A stretch of DNA of 64,000 bases from Halobacteriovorax sp. JY17 (GCF_002753895.1 NZ_NJER01000004.1:1-64000); one strand, 5' to 3'; positions 24,272-33,500 are shown, numbered from the stretch's first letter. Program-made: numbers and translations. Notes: generated from the letters alone by a model not told the origin.

Positions 24272-25642
24272 CTATTGAGAGAGCTTACTTTGGATAATTT
24301 CAATCTTTTCGTCGGAGAGAATATCTGTAAGTTTGGCAAAGTCGAGTGCCATCATTCCTTTTTCATTTTTTAGGGTGAGGTTTATCTCATTTCGATCGAC
24401 GAGGGCCTTTACCATTGAGGGATAGCCTCTGTAGGCGGAAATCATTAAAGGAGTGGACCCATTTTGGCTTTGTACATTTATATCTATCTCTGGAAATTCG
24501 AGTAGCTTGAATAATGCTTCTGCCTCTCGGAAGTTGCTGGCGTAGTGAAGGGCCGTATTTCCTATTTCGTCTGTATGATTTATGTCGAGATCTTTTTGCG
24601 CTAAGAATAGGTTGATGGACTTATTGGAAGAAGTGCTCATGGCAATCATCAAGGCATTCCTCTCATTTTCATATAAACGATTCACATCAATCTTTTTCGT
24701 TCTGAGCATATAGTTAAGAAGATCGTAATGATCATTCTTAATGTGAGCTTTCATTCCTTCGTCGCTAAAACTCTCTTCAGTTGGACGATAAGGAGCAGGC
24801 TTAAACCAACAGCTCGGTCTTTGTCCTGCTGTAGGTCCATTAAAGGGATTGCAGTTACCATTGAGTTCACTGTTATTATGATTCTTATAATAAGGGGCTA
24901 TTCCACAAAGAGTGCCGGCCACGAGGGTCTCTACACGGCATTGGGCATTGGGATGTTCAGTATAGGTCTGCTCAACTTCAGTATGGTCTCTTGAAAAAAG
25001 GAGAGCAGAAAATTCTTGTACAAAGTAAGTTTGTTCAATAGCGACCATCATTCTTTGGCAGATGGCCCTCTCTTCGGTTATGGTAAATACTTTACATTTT
25101 CTTTGTATTTCGCTTGTAACATTTAATTTTTTAACGAACTCTCTATTGTTATCTTTTTTAAAGACTCTTCTTAGGCATTTATTCATGGCCCAGTAGTCAG
25201 ACTGTCCTTCAGAAACGGCCCAGCTATGATCTTTACCGAAAGTCTTCTTAAGTGGTGCCCCTCCGAAATGGTGGCCAAGCTCATGGCAAACCACATAAGA
25301 GACAGCATCTTTGGAACTATTTTTAAAACGAGCATCGCGACCATGAATCGAAATAAGCCATTGCTTTTGGTCTAGCCCTTCTCTCTTTGTATATGAGCTA
25401 TCTTTGAGGTTGTTCCAATCTTTCTTTACAATGAGTGTGTTACCCGTGTCTTCGATGATAGGGCGATAAATATCTATAACTTTATCGATCGCCTCATGAA
25501 ATTCTTCTTTAGTGACCCCGCTAACGTCACCATTATTAATGAACTCTTCCTCAACAGACTTAGAATGCTCATCACAACTAAATGATAAACTTGGAAACAG
25601 GGCGATACTGCCTATAATGAGGAAATGTTGAAGTAATTTCAT
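24272..25642 (-). CDS. Secreted metallopeptidase with C-terminal ankyrin repeats
   Basis: About 456 residues from the ATG at 25642, chosen because a signal peptide (MKLLQHFLIIGSIALF, ending at SFSC) follows; an upstream in-frame ATG at 25717 would bury it. The peptidase motif is CHELGHHFGGAP with SEGQSDYW as third-ligand segment. The CRVETL...RPSCWFKP motif links it to the lipoprotein at 18026. The last 150 residues are about four ankyrin repeats (GNTALHYASNF, GSTPLMISAYRG). A secreted peptidase with ankyrin repeats could act on, or bind, host or prey proteins. Confidence 0.8.
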   Translation of the reverse strand: MKLLQHFLIIGSIALFPSLSFSCDEHSKSVEEEFINNGDVSGVTKEEFHEAIDKVIDIYRPIIEDTGNTLIVKKDWNNLKDSSYTKREGLDQKQWLISIHGRDARFKNSSKDAVSYVVCHELGHHFGGAPLKKTFGKDHSWAVSEGQSDYWAMNKCLRRVFKKDNNREFVKKLNVTSEIQRKCKVFTITEERAICQRMMVAIEQTYFVQEFSALLFSRDHTEVEQTYTEHPNAQCRVETLVAGTLCGIAPYYKNHNNSELNGNCNPFNGPTAGQRPSCWFKPAPYRPTEESFSDEGMKAHIKNDHYDLLNYMLRTKKIDVNRLYENERNALMIAMSTSSNKSINLFLAQKDLDINHTDEIGNTALHYASNFREAEALFKLLEFPEIDINVQSQNGSTPLMISAYRGYPSMVKALVDRNEINLTLKNEKGMMALDFAKLTDILSDEKIEIIQSKLSQ

Positions 25643-25795
25643 AGGCTTAAAATAGCAAAAAAGAGGAGTGAAAGGGGGTGAGAGGGAAAATTTACAAGGG
25701 TGTAAAAAAACTAACATATCATAGTCATGAGAGTTTAAGTGATTACTCGAACTTATATCATGAATTTTTTTGTGAGTTTAGTGAAGCGCTGAGTT

Positions 25796-26836
25796 TTAAC
25801 AAAAACCTTTTAACAAACTCACCACATTCTTCCCAAGATCTTTCGTGAAGTAGCCACCTTCTTGAAGTATGACTGTAGGTATATCAAGTTTTGAAATGAG
25901 TTTTCCAATTTCTTGATAGTCTTTTGTTTCTAGTGAGAAATTCCCAACTGGATCAAGCTTATATGTATCAAAGCCAGCGGAGAGAACTAGGTAGTCCGCT
26001 TCAAATCTTTTGATTGTCGGAATAATTGTTTCAATAAGAGTTTTCTTGTATTGAGCAATTTTTGTTTTCTCTGGCAAGATTACATTTAGGTTATAGCCTT
26101 CACCTTTTCCTGCGCCACTTTCTGAAGAGAAGCCCCAAAAGAATGGAAAGTATTCTCTTGGATCTCCATGAATTGAAATAGTGAAGACCTTGTCATCATT
26201 GTAAAATATTTCTTGAGTACCATTACCGTGGTGAAAGTCGATATCGAGTATGACAACTCTTCCTTTCTTTTTGAGCATTTTGGCTACAATGGCCGCATTA
26301 TTGAAATAGCAGTATCCACCATAACTATCCTTGCTCGCGTGGTGACCAGGAGGTCTAGAAATCGCATAGGAAACTTTAGACTTTCCTTTGTAGACTATTT
26401 CTCCTGCGGCGAATGCGCTAGCTGAACTCCAGCTTGCCGCAAGCCATGTCTTATTATTGAGAGGGGTCCCACTGTCAAAGCAGTAAAAACCCGCATGCTT
26501 AATATTTGTTGGGTCTGGATTGGCCTTCTTTCTCTGAGGGAAAACACTTGGATAGAATTCCTGCCCATCAGGAAGGCCTGCAGCTGTATTATATAGAGTC
26601 ACTAACTCATAGTTATGACAATCTCTTATATTTGAGAGAGGAATACGCTCTGGTATATGAAGATCAAAGAGGTCTTTCTCTGCCTTTATCGCCTTGAAAA
26701 TAGACTCTGCTCGCTTTGTGCTTTCTGGGTGTTTAATTCTATTGCCTAGGGCCCACTCATACTTAGGGTGAAACTCAAGTTGTTGGGGGTGAAAGAAAAC
26801 TGGAATTTTTTGAATATTTTTTTTAATGCTTTTCAT
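25796..26836 (-). CDS. Histone deacetylase-like / acetylpolyamine amidohydrolase
   Basis: A 346-residue zinc amidohydrolase of the arginase/deacetylase fold. Catalytic and zinc-binding segments are RPPGHHA, YCYFNNAA, VILDIDFHHGNGTQ and LSAGFDTYKLDP, in the expected order. Bacterial members deacetylate acetylpolyamines or lysine side chains; which one applies cannot be read here. No signal peptide. It is a single gene, followed (leftward) by the ankyrin peptidase after about 150 bases. Confidence 0.9.
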   Translation of the reverse strand: MKSIKKNIQKIPVFFHPQQLEFHPKYEWALGNRIKHPESTKRAESIFKAIKAEKDLFDLHIPERIPLSNIRDCHNYELVTLYNTAAGLPDGQEFYPSVFPQRKKANPDPTNIKHAGFYCFDSGTPLNNKTWLAASWSSASAFAAGEIVYKGKSKVSYAISRPPGHHASKDSYGGYCYFNNAAIVAKMLKKKGRVVILDIDFHHGNGTQEIFYNDDKVFTISIHGDPREYFPFFWGFSSESGAGKGEGYNLNVILPEKTKIAQYKKTLIETIIPTIKRFEADYLVLSAGFDTYKLDPVGNFSLETKDYQEIGKLISKLDIPTVILQEGGYFTKDLGKNVVSLLKGFC

Positions 26837-26943
26837 TTTCCTATCCTAACATTTTTTGAGAATGGGTAAAGCCAGCAGCTCAATAGCTTAATTTCTCTAA
26901 GGTTAAATAATAAATACTTAGAAAAAGGCCTTCTGGTAAGTTT

Positions 26944-26973
26944 TTCTAATAAAAAACATTAGAATAGTCTAAT
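26944..26973. promoter_or_regulatory. Alternating TCTAAT/ATTAGA half-sites
   Basis: TTCTAAT and ATTAGAA (7-bp arms, 7-base spacer) are followed after four bases by another TCTAAT, so three half-sites alternate in direction within 30 bases. They lie 43-72 bases upstream of the secreted endonuclease gene and could be an operator. No regulator is known. Confidence 0.35.
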
Positions 26974-27015
26974 TTTTGGGTTGTTTTCACACCTAATCTT
27001 AGGTACTTTTCCCTC

Positions 27016-27837
27016 ATGAAAAAACCACACTTCTTAGCACTACTTGTTTTTCTTTCTACTTCTACATTCGCTACTTGTAATCAAGACAGCTATTACTCTG
27101 GCCTAAATACAAATGCCACAGGGTATGAGTTTAAGTCGAAGCTTTCCAACCTTCTAGGAAAGACTCATAGAAGTCTCTCATACGGAGATCTTCTTGGGGC
27201 CTATAGAAAAACTGATCGCGACACTACTTACGATGCAGATAATACAATTCTAGATATGTATTCAGAGAGACCAGAGGGACGTGATCCATATCGTTATACG
27301 ACTTCACGCACTTGTGGACAGTATAGAAATGAAGGTGATTGCTACAACCGTGAGCATCTCTTTCCTCAAGGGTTATTCGATAAGAAGAGACCAATGAAGT
27401 CTGATATCTTTCATATTTATCCGACGGATGGAAAGGTTAATGGAATGAGAGGTTCATATCCTTTTGGAGAAGTTTCAAGTACTAATTGGAGTTCTGAAAA
27501 TGGATCGAAGCTAGGACCTAGTAGTGATCCTAGGTATAGAGGACTTGTCTTTGAGCCAATTGATGAGTTTAAAGGTGATATTGCGAGAGCCATGCTCTAC
27601 TTTGCAGTTAGGTATGAAAGACAAATTCCTGGATTTAAAGATTCTCCAATGACAAATGGGTCATACGAGCAAACTTATTCTACTTGGTTTCTTCAAACAC
27701 TTATGAAGTGGCATAAGCAAGACCCTGTAAGTGAGCACGAAAGATTTAGAAACAATGCCGCTTGTAACTATCAAAAGAATCGTAATCCATTCATCGATCA
27801 TCCTGAGTGGGCGATGGCAATCTGGGAAGTGAACTAG
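27016..27837 (+). CDS. Secreted endonuclease I family nuclease
   Basis: A 273-residue protein with a Sec signal peptide ending near STFA (residue 19). The endonuclease I active-site segment CYNREHLFPQGLF lies near residue 108, matching the family's N-R-E-H-x-x-P-x core, followed by FHIYPTDGKVNGMRGSYPFG. EndA-type enzymes cut DNA and RNA outside the cytoplasm; here that may serve nutrient gain. Cys residues near the active site probably form disulfides. Thirteen bases separate it from corA. Confidence 0.92.
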   Translation: MKKPHFLALLVFLSTSTFATCNQDSYYSGLNTNATGYEFKSKLSNLLGKTHRSLSYGDLLGAYRKTDRDTTYDADNTILDMYSERPEGRDPYRYTTSRTCGQYRNEGDCYNREHLFPQGLFDKKRPMKSDIFHIYPTDGKVNGMRGSYPFGEVSSTNWSSENGSKLGPSSDPRYRGLVFEPIDEFKGDIARAMLYFAVRYERQIPGFKDSPMTNGSYEQTYSTWFLQTLMKWHKQDPVSEHERFRNNAACNYQKNRNPFIDHPEWAMAIWEVN

Positions 27838-27850
27838 AATTGTTGTATCT

Positions 27851-28933
27851 ATGATAATGAAAACAAAGAATCCAAAGAAGTCTAAAGAGATTAAACACAA
27901 GCCGTGGAAATTGGCATATGTCGGAGATGAGAAGATCTCTCACGACGTTTCAATTGTAAGTCGAACTTATAATAAAGAGTCTTGTGAAGTCAGAACATTT
28001 TCAAACATTAAAGATTTTTCTGTAGATATCAATTCTGAAAATACAAATTGGATTGATATTAACGGTATTCACGATACAGAAGTGACTAAGTCCATTTGTG
28101 AGAAAGTTGGCGTTCACGGTGTGAATATTGAAGATATTTTAAATACTAAGCAAAGACCTAAGATTGAATCTCACAATGAATATATTTTCGTTACTCTTAA
28201 AGCAATTAGTTATCACAGTGAGAAAGAGACATTCGTAAAAGAACAAATCAGCTTAATCTTAAAAGAGGGATTGGTTATTTCTTTTAGCCAATTTCCAAAC
28301 GATATTTTTAAGCGTCTAAAGTCTGAGTTAAGTGTTGAGAATAGTTTTCTAAGACAAAAGAGTGCTGGTTTTCTATTTTATAGAATTATCGACTTAGTCG
28401 TAGATGGCTACTTCAATGTTGGTGATCAAATTGATAATGAAATTACTTTGATCGAAGTTGCACTTGATAATAACGATAATGAAATTATTGAGGATGTTTA
28501 CTGGCTTAAAAAAGAGCTTCTCTACTTAAAGAAGGCCATTTATCCAATTAATGATATTGTAAAAGTTCTAGTTAGAACTGAGAGAGAGATTTTTACTTCT
28601 GAAACGGTCTTCTATTTTAAAGATACACTCGATCACTGCTTACAGATAAATGAATCGATAAGTTTAAATCAAGAACTCGTTACTAGTTTCTACGACCTTT
28701 ACCTCAGTAATATTAATAAGAAGACTAACGAGGTGATGATGTACCTCACTCTCTTTTCAACAATATTTATTCCACTCACATATATTGTGGGAATCTACGG
28801 AATGAATTTCAAAAATATGCCTGAGCTTGATTATCGCTATGGATACGCAGCAATTATGATCATTCAATTCGTTATTGGGGCGGCAATTTATAGCTATTTT
28901 AAAAAGAAGAAATGGCTTAGTTCAGTAGAATAA
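27851..28933 (+). CDS. corA: CorA family magnesium/cobalt transporter
   Basis: A 360-residue inner-membrane divalent cation channel. The large N-terminal cytoplasmic domain ends in two closely spaced transmembrane helices (about 295-315 and 328-345), with the signature YGMNF at about 316-320 between them. Length and architecture are normal for CorA. A second ATG two codons downstream is an equal start candidate. Confidence 0.93.
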   Translation: MIMKTKNPKKSKEIKHKPWKLAYVGDEKISHDVSIVSRTYNKESCEVRTFSNIKDFSVDINSENTNWIDINGIHDTEVTKSICEKVGVHGVNIEDILNTKQRPKIESHNEYIFVTLKAISYHSEKETFVKEQISLILKEGLVISFSQFPNDIFKRLKSELSVENSFLRQKSAGFLFYRIIDLVVDGYFNVGDQIDNEITLIEVALDNNDNEIIEDVYWLKKELLYLKKAIYPINDIVKVLVRTEREIFTSETVFYFKDTLDHCLQINESISLNQELVTSFYDLYLSNINKKTNEVMMYLTLFSTIFIPLTYIVGIYGMNFKNMPELDYRYGYAAIMIIQFVIGAAIYSYFKKKKWLSSVE

Positions 28934-29038
28934 GAGAAATTCCTAAATTAACAGATATCCTTTACACCCTTTGACCACAAAGCGGGCCTTAGTGCGTGAT
29001 CTGTGGCATTGTGTCCAAAAAAATAATATAGGATAGTA

Positions 29039-30538
29039 ATGATTCAGTTGAATGGTATTTCAAAGCATTTTGGTCTTCAAGTTCTCTTCGAAAATTTAGA
29101 CTTACTCATAGGAAAGAGAGAGCGTATCGGTTTCGTAGGTCGAAATGGTTCTGGTAAATCAACGCTCTTTAAAATTATTCTCGGTGAGATTACTCCTGAT
29201 GGAGGAGAAGTCGTTATTCCTAAGGGATATAAGATTGGTGCTCTCGATCAACATATCAACTTCACTAAGCCAACGGTTCTTGAGGAATGTTGCCAAGTGC
29301 TCTCGGAAGAAGAGCAGTACGATTGGTGGAAGGCCGAGAAAATTCTCTTTGGTCTTGGCTTCTCAGAAGAAGACTTAGATAGAGATCCAAATAGTTTCTC
29401 TGGTGGTTACCAAGTTCGTATTAATCTCACGAAGGCCCTAGTTCAAAACCCAAACCTCTTGCTTCTAGATGAGCCAACTAACTATCTCGATATTGTTTCT
29501 CTAAGATGGCTTAGAGGTTTTCTAAAGTCGTTTAAGGGTGAAGTTCTATTAATCACGCATGATAAAGATTTTATGGACTCTGTCTCTACTCATACAATTG
29601 GGCTTAGTCGAAAACGCTTAAGTAAGTACGAAGGAAATACCACAAAGTTTTACGAGCAATTATCAATCGCTGATGAAATTTATGAACAGACGAGATTAAA
29701 TCAAGAAAAGAAGAAGAAAGAACTTCAAGGCTTCGTTGATCGTTTTGGTGCTAAGGCCTCAAAGGCGACACAGGCCCAGTCTAGAGCAAAGCAAATTGAA
29801 AAGATGGGAACCATTGAAAAGCTTGCCAGTGAAAATACTCTTGGATTTACTTTTCATCATAAAGATTGCCCTGGAAAAGTTATTCTTGAGGCCAGTGATC
29901 TAAGTTTCTCTTACTCAGGAGTTGAGGAAGAGGATCTCTTTAAGAGTCTCTCTCTTAATGTTGGACGCGAAGATCGTATTGGAATTATCGGAAAGAACGG
30001 TAAGGGGAAATCGACTCTTTTAAATGTTATTGCAGGAGAGCTTACTCCAAGAACTGGAAATATTAAAAATCATCCGTCTCTTTCTATGGGGCATTTTGGT
30101 CAAACAAATATTGAAAGACTTGATCCAAATAGCACGATCATAACAGAGATCTCTGATAGTAATCACGATCTAGGAATTGGTCAGGTTCGACAAATTTGTG
30201 GAACGATGATGTTTACTGATGATCTTGCGAAGAAGAAAGTCTCCGTTCTCTCCGGAGGGGAGAAGAGTAGAGTGATGCTTGGGAAGATCTTAGCGAAGAA
30301 ATCAAACTTACTCTTATTAGATGAACCTACAAATCACTTGGATATGGAATCAATTGAAACACTAAGTGAAGAGATTGTTAAATTTCCAGGTGCGGTTATT
30401 TTGGTGACCCACTCCGAATTACTTCTTAGATCATCTGTCAACAAACTCATCATCTTTCATCAAGGACGCGCCGAGTTCTTTGATGGAACTTATGACGAAT
30501 TTCTTGAGAAAATTGGTTGGGAAACGGAAGAAGCCTGA
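29039..30538 (+). CDS. ABC-F family ATPase
   Basis: A 499-residue soluble protein with two ABC domains and no membrane part. Walker A GRNGSGKS near 35 and GKNGKGKS near 320; signatures FSGGYQVR and LSGGEKSR; Walker B LLLLDEPTNYLD and LLLLDEPTNHLD. A charged linker (about 215-270) joins them. ABC-F proteins act on the ribosome in translation control or antibiotic protection. It is short for the family, lacking a long C-terminal coiled coil, so it is not a Uup-type protein. Confidence 0.93.
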   Translation: MIQLNGISKHFGLQVLFENLDLLIGKRERIGFVGRNGSGKSTLFKIILGEITPDGGEVVIPKGYKIGALDQHINFTKPTVLEECCQVLSEEEQYDWWKAEKILFGLGFSEEDLDRDPNSFSGGYQVRINLTKALVQNPNLLLLDEPTNYLDIVSLRWLRGFLKSFKGEVLLITHDKDFMDSVSTHTIGLSRKRLSKYEGNTTKFYEQLSIADEIYEQTRLNQEKKKKELQGFVDRFGAKASKATQAQSRAKQIEKMGTIEKLASENTLGFTFHHKDCPGKVILEASDLSFSYSGVEEEDLFKSLSLNVGREDRIGIIGKNGKGKSTLLNVIAGELTPRTGNIKNHPSLSMGHFGQTNIERLDPNSTIITEISDSNHDLGIGQVRQICGTMMFTDDLAKKKVSVLSGGEKSRVMLGKILAKKSNLLLLDEPTNHLDMESIETLSEEIVKFPGAVILVTHSELLLRSSVNKLIIFHQGRAEFFDGTYDEFLEKIGWETEEA

Positions 30539-30648
30539 TTTTAGGTTAAAAAGAAGTAAGACAAAGGTATAATTCTTGTATTAAAATATGAAGAACTTAA
30601 TACTAAGTACTAGTATTTAAGATCAGAAAAACAAGTAAAGGAGCCTTT

Positions 30649-31020
30649 ATGAATATTATAGTTAGTACAGACCACAATATTGAAGGTAGTGCGGAACTTA
30701 ATACTTACATTGAATCAAGTCTATCTGAAAACTTTGAAAGATTTAAGGGAGCCCTTACTCGTATCGAAGTTCATATCTCTGATAAGAATGGTAAGAAAGC
30801 AGGTGGAAGCGATAAGCATTGCTTACTAGAGGCCCGTGTTGCTAATCACCAACCAATAGTCGTTAGCCATGACGCTGAAACAGTCTATAAAGCAATTGAT
30901 ACAGCTTCTGATAAGCTTTTGCGCGCTCTAGACAATATGGCCGGAAAGATGACAAATCACACAAGTCCAAAAGATCTCTACGTTGAAGAGCCATCTGAGT
31001 TAGACGAAGACGATATCTAG
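30649..31020 (+). CDS. hpf: Ribosome hibernation promoting factor (short HPF/RaiA type)
   Basis: A 123-residue sigma-54 modulation/S30EA family protein: MNIIVSTDHNIEGS at the N-terminus, HCLLEARVANHQP, then AVYKAID-type helix with DKLLRALD. Such proteins bind the small ribosomal subunit and inactivate ribosomes in stationary phase. It has an acidic tail in place of the dimerisation domain of long HPF. RBS AAAGGAG. An AT-rich inverted repeat (CTTAATACT with AGTATT-TAAG) sits about 30 bases upstream of the gene. Confidence 0.88.
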   Translation: MNIIVSTDHNIEGSAELNTYIESSLSENFERFKGALTRIEVHISDKNGKKAGGSDKHCLLEARVANHQPIVVSHDAETVYKAIDTASDKLLRALDNMAGKMTNHTSPKDLYVEEPSELDEDDI

Positions 31021-31075
31021 CAATTGGCCCTGTAATAGGGGCTATAATCACTTTAAAGAATGAGCCAAATCTTGT

Positions 31076-31105
31076 ATATTGGTGCCTATATAGAGGTACC
31101 AATAT
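31076..31105 (+). promoter_or_regulatory. 12-bp hairpin sequestering the ribosome binding site and start codon
   Basis: ATATTGGTGCCT (31076-31087) pairs with AGGTACCAATAT (31094-31105) around a 6-base loop, with one G-U pair. The Shine-Dalgarno GAGG (31093-31096) and the first two bases of the start codon (31104-31106) are in the stem. As RNA it would block initiation until melted; as DNA it is a near-perfect inverted repeat that could be an operator. It controls the PLP enzyme downstream. Confidence 0.55.
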
Positions 31106-32948
31106 GAGTGAGCAAAATAAGAAAGAATTCATTAGAAATATTTTAGAGGCCATGCCATCTGATTGGGTGAAATTAACAACTCACCGCTTAGATATTTATA
31201 ACGAGGGACTGGCGAAGGTTGAGTTTCTAGAAAAATTCGAAAAACTAATCTCTTCAGATAGAGAAGCACTTTCCTTCGAACTCGAAAAACTTCCTACTGC
31301 ATTCGATTATATTCGTCTAGGCCATCCTCTCTCATGTGTTCTAGAATGGACAATTGCTAAAATTAAGAATCTTCCAGTTGAAAGTATTATTTCTTTTTCA
31401 TCGGGGACAATGCCAATTCTTGCAATTCTTAGAAAGAATCTCTTAGAAAATACAGCAACTCAAATTCTCTATAAGAATGAATTACCTCAGAACTTCGACG
31501 CTGAAATTCTAAGAAGCGTTTACGGTTATAAATTTGACCTACTAAAAGTTGAAGACGCTCATGAAATTAAAGACTTCTCTGGAAGTAGTATTTTTCTGAC
31601 AGAGCTAGCAGACGTTTGGAATACTGAATTAAGAAGCGCAGCTGACTTCACTATTGCAATCTCTAAAGAACTAGGAAGTATCGCTCTTGTAAATAATAAA
31701 GAGAGCAAAAAGTATATCTCTGAAATTCAGCACGTAAGAAGAAGAGAGTCTATTGCCATGACTCCCAATGATTGTCTATCTATGCTAGAAGAATTTATTG
31801 GTAAGCCTTCTATGAAGGAAAATTCAAAAGCTGATAGAGTAGCACTTACAAAGACTATTAAAGAAATCACAAATACAAATTCTTCCGCCTCAATTGGTTC
31901 GTGTGGACTATCTGTTCAATACGCGATCATGATGGGACTCATTCACCACGCAAAAGATAAGCACCCTGGGAAGGCGATTAAATTTATCGTACCTCCAAAT
32001 TGCTATGGTGGAACGAATGATCAGGCAAGAAGAGTGGCCGCCTGTGTTTCCAATGTCGAAATCTTAGACCTGGCCGTTGATGGTGGGCAGAATATGGTGA
32101 GTAGTGTTGAGACGATTTTAGAGAAAGTCGCTCTCTCTGACTCAGTCCCTTATATCATTGCTGAAATTCCAACGAATCCAAGAGTCGAAGTTCCTCATCT
32201 TGGTAATTTAAAAGATGTTCTTTCAAAGGAAAGAGCTACAAGTAGTGGAAGTAAGGCGGTAGCACCTGTTTTCATTTTAGATCAAACCTTTTGTCCTAAT
32301 GTGAAGTTTCTAGGCCCAGGGGATTTTCTCTCAAGCGTTCAAACTATTTCCTATGTGAGTGGTTCTAAATTTCCAAGTGGAGGTCTTTGTACTGCTGGTT
32401 ACTGTGTTGCTAACGCTGAAGCTGAGGGCCTTATGAGTTACGTAGATGGCCATTTAAAGATATGTGATAATGAAGCGACAGATTTTCAGATCGATACTTT
32501 GACAAAGCAAATGCCTTCTATGAATGAGAGAATTGAAGGTGCTTATAGAAATACAAGAGCATTTGTAAATCATATTCAAGAAACGCTACCAACTGCTAAG
32601 ATTAATTTTGTTTCAGAAGAATTAGCAAGTGAGAGCTTTACTCCTTCAGTTTTCTCTCTTGATCTTCCAACAAAGGGAAGCTCACATGAGGAAAGAGAGA
32701 ATCATAAGCGCGATTTAAACTTAAAGCTAATTAATATGATGATTGCTGAAATTCCTCATGAGAGTAAGTTCTGTGTGAGCTATGGACAGCTTAAGGGATG
32801 TTATTGGACAATCCCTGCAACATCAACACAGGGAACAACTAAGGAAGGGGATAAGGACTATATTGTTCGTGTCTCACTATCGCCAGAGTTTGATTTAGAG
32901 CTTCATAAAGCTGTATTTTCTAAGTTCTGCGCCGAATATATAAAGTAA
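31104..32948 (+). CDS. PLP-dependent Cys/Met metabolism-type enzyme with long N-terminal extension
   Basis: A 614-residue protein. From about residue 265 it follows the fold type I pattern of cystathionine gamma-synthase-like enzymes: a Gly-rich N-terminal region, EIPTNPRVEVPHLGNL, DQTFCPN, and the Schiff-base segment YVSGSKFPSGG with the likely PLP lysine. The usual enzyme is about 400 residues; the first 200 or so resemble a partial second copy (SFSSGTMPILAILRKN). Substrate is uncertain. Translation may be gated by the hairpin over its start. Confidence 0.75.
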   Translation: MSEQNKKEFIRNILEAMPSDWVKLTTHRLDIYNEGLAKVEFLEKFEKLISSDREALSFELEKLPTAFDYIRLGHPLSCVLEWTIAKIKNLPVESIISFSSGTMPILAILRKNLLENTATQILYKNELPQNFDAEILRSVYGYKFDLLKVEDAHEIKDFSGSSIFLTELADVWNTELRSAADFTIAISKELGSIALVNNKESKKYISEIQHVRRRESIAMTPNDCLSMLEEFIGKPSMKENSKADRVALTKTIKEITNTNSSASIGSCGLSVQYAIMMGLIHHAKDKHPGKAIKFIVPPNCYGGTNDQARRVAACVSNVEILDLAVDGGQNMVSSVETILEKVALSDSVPYIIAEIPTNPRVEVPHLGNLKDVLSKERATSSGSKAVAPVFILDQTFCPNVKFLGPGDFLSSVQTISYVSGSKFPSGGLCTAGYCVANAEAEGLMSYVDGHLKICDNEATDFQIDTLTKQMPSMNERIEGAYRNTRAFVNHIQETLPTAKINFVSEELASESFTPSVFSLDLPTKGSSHEERENHKRDLNLKLINMMIAEIPHESKFCVSYGQLKGCYWTIPATSTQGTTKEGDKDYIVRVSLSPEFDLELHKAVFSKFCAEYIK

Positions 32949-32969
32949 TAAATTATCTAAAGAGGATAT

Positions 32970-33386
32970 ATGAAAGAATATAAAGTAGAGCTTGTTAAGT
33001 ACGATACATTGAAAACGTCGAAGAGAAAGAGATCAAATCTCTTTGTCTCAGCTAAAACAAGAGATGCAGTAATTGATAAGCTTGAACAAATTCATAAAGG
33101 TGATGAGGTGACAACTATCACTGAACTTGTCTGGGGCGAGGCCATAGATAAGAAGAGAAAAGTTGTTGCAGGAAAAGTGCTGACTGGAGTGGTGAAATTT
33201 TACGAAGATGAAAAGGGCTTTGGCTTCATTGAGCCAGATGGAGACGATGAGGACCTCTTCTTTCATTCGACAGCTCTTGGTGGAGTGAGACTTTATGAGC
33301 ACGATATTGTTGAATATGAGATGAGCCAAGGGCCGAAAGGGCCTATCGCTATTCATATTAAGTTGATTAAAAATTCAGACGATTAA
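32970..33386 (+). CDS. Cold-shock-domain protein with N-terminal extension
   Basis: A 138-residue protein. The C-terminal 65 residues form a cold-shock domain: GVVKFYEDEKGFGFIEPD and EDLFFHST, the RNP1- and RNP2-type nucleic-acid-binding motifs. The N-terminal 70 residues, Lys- and Arg-rich with no family I recognise, double the size of a usual CspA. It probably binds single-stranded RNA or DNA. It starts 21 bases after the PLP gene, with AAGAGGA before the ATG, so they may share a transcript. Confidence 0.85.
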   Translation: MKEYKVELVKYDTLKTSKRKRSNLFVSAKTRDAVIDKLEQIHKGDEVTTITELVWGEAIDKKRKVVAGKVLTGVVKFYEDEKGFGFIEPDGDDEDLFFHSTALGGVRLYEHDIVEYEMSQGPKGPIAIHIKLIKNSDD

Positions 33387-33395
33387 AATATCAGT

Positions 33396-33425
33396 GAGTT
33401 ATAGATCTAAACTATAACTCTTTAT
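33396..33425 (+). terminator. Terminator after the cold-shock-domain gene
   Basis: GAGTTATAG (33396-33404) and CTATAACTC (33412-33420) form a perfect 9-bp stem with a 7-base loop, followed by TTTATT. Placed ten bases after the stop codon. Confidence 0.75.
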
Positions 33426-33500
33426 TACACACCTTATTCTCTCAAATGGCCTAGGCCGTTATTATGTGAAGAGATTTAAACCAAAGAGAATAAGGGCCTT

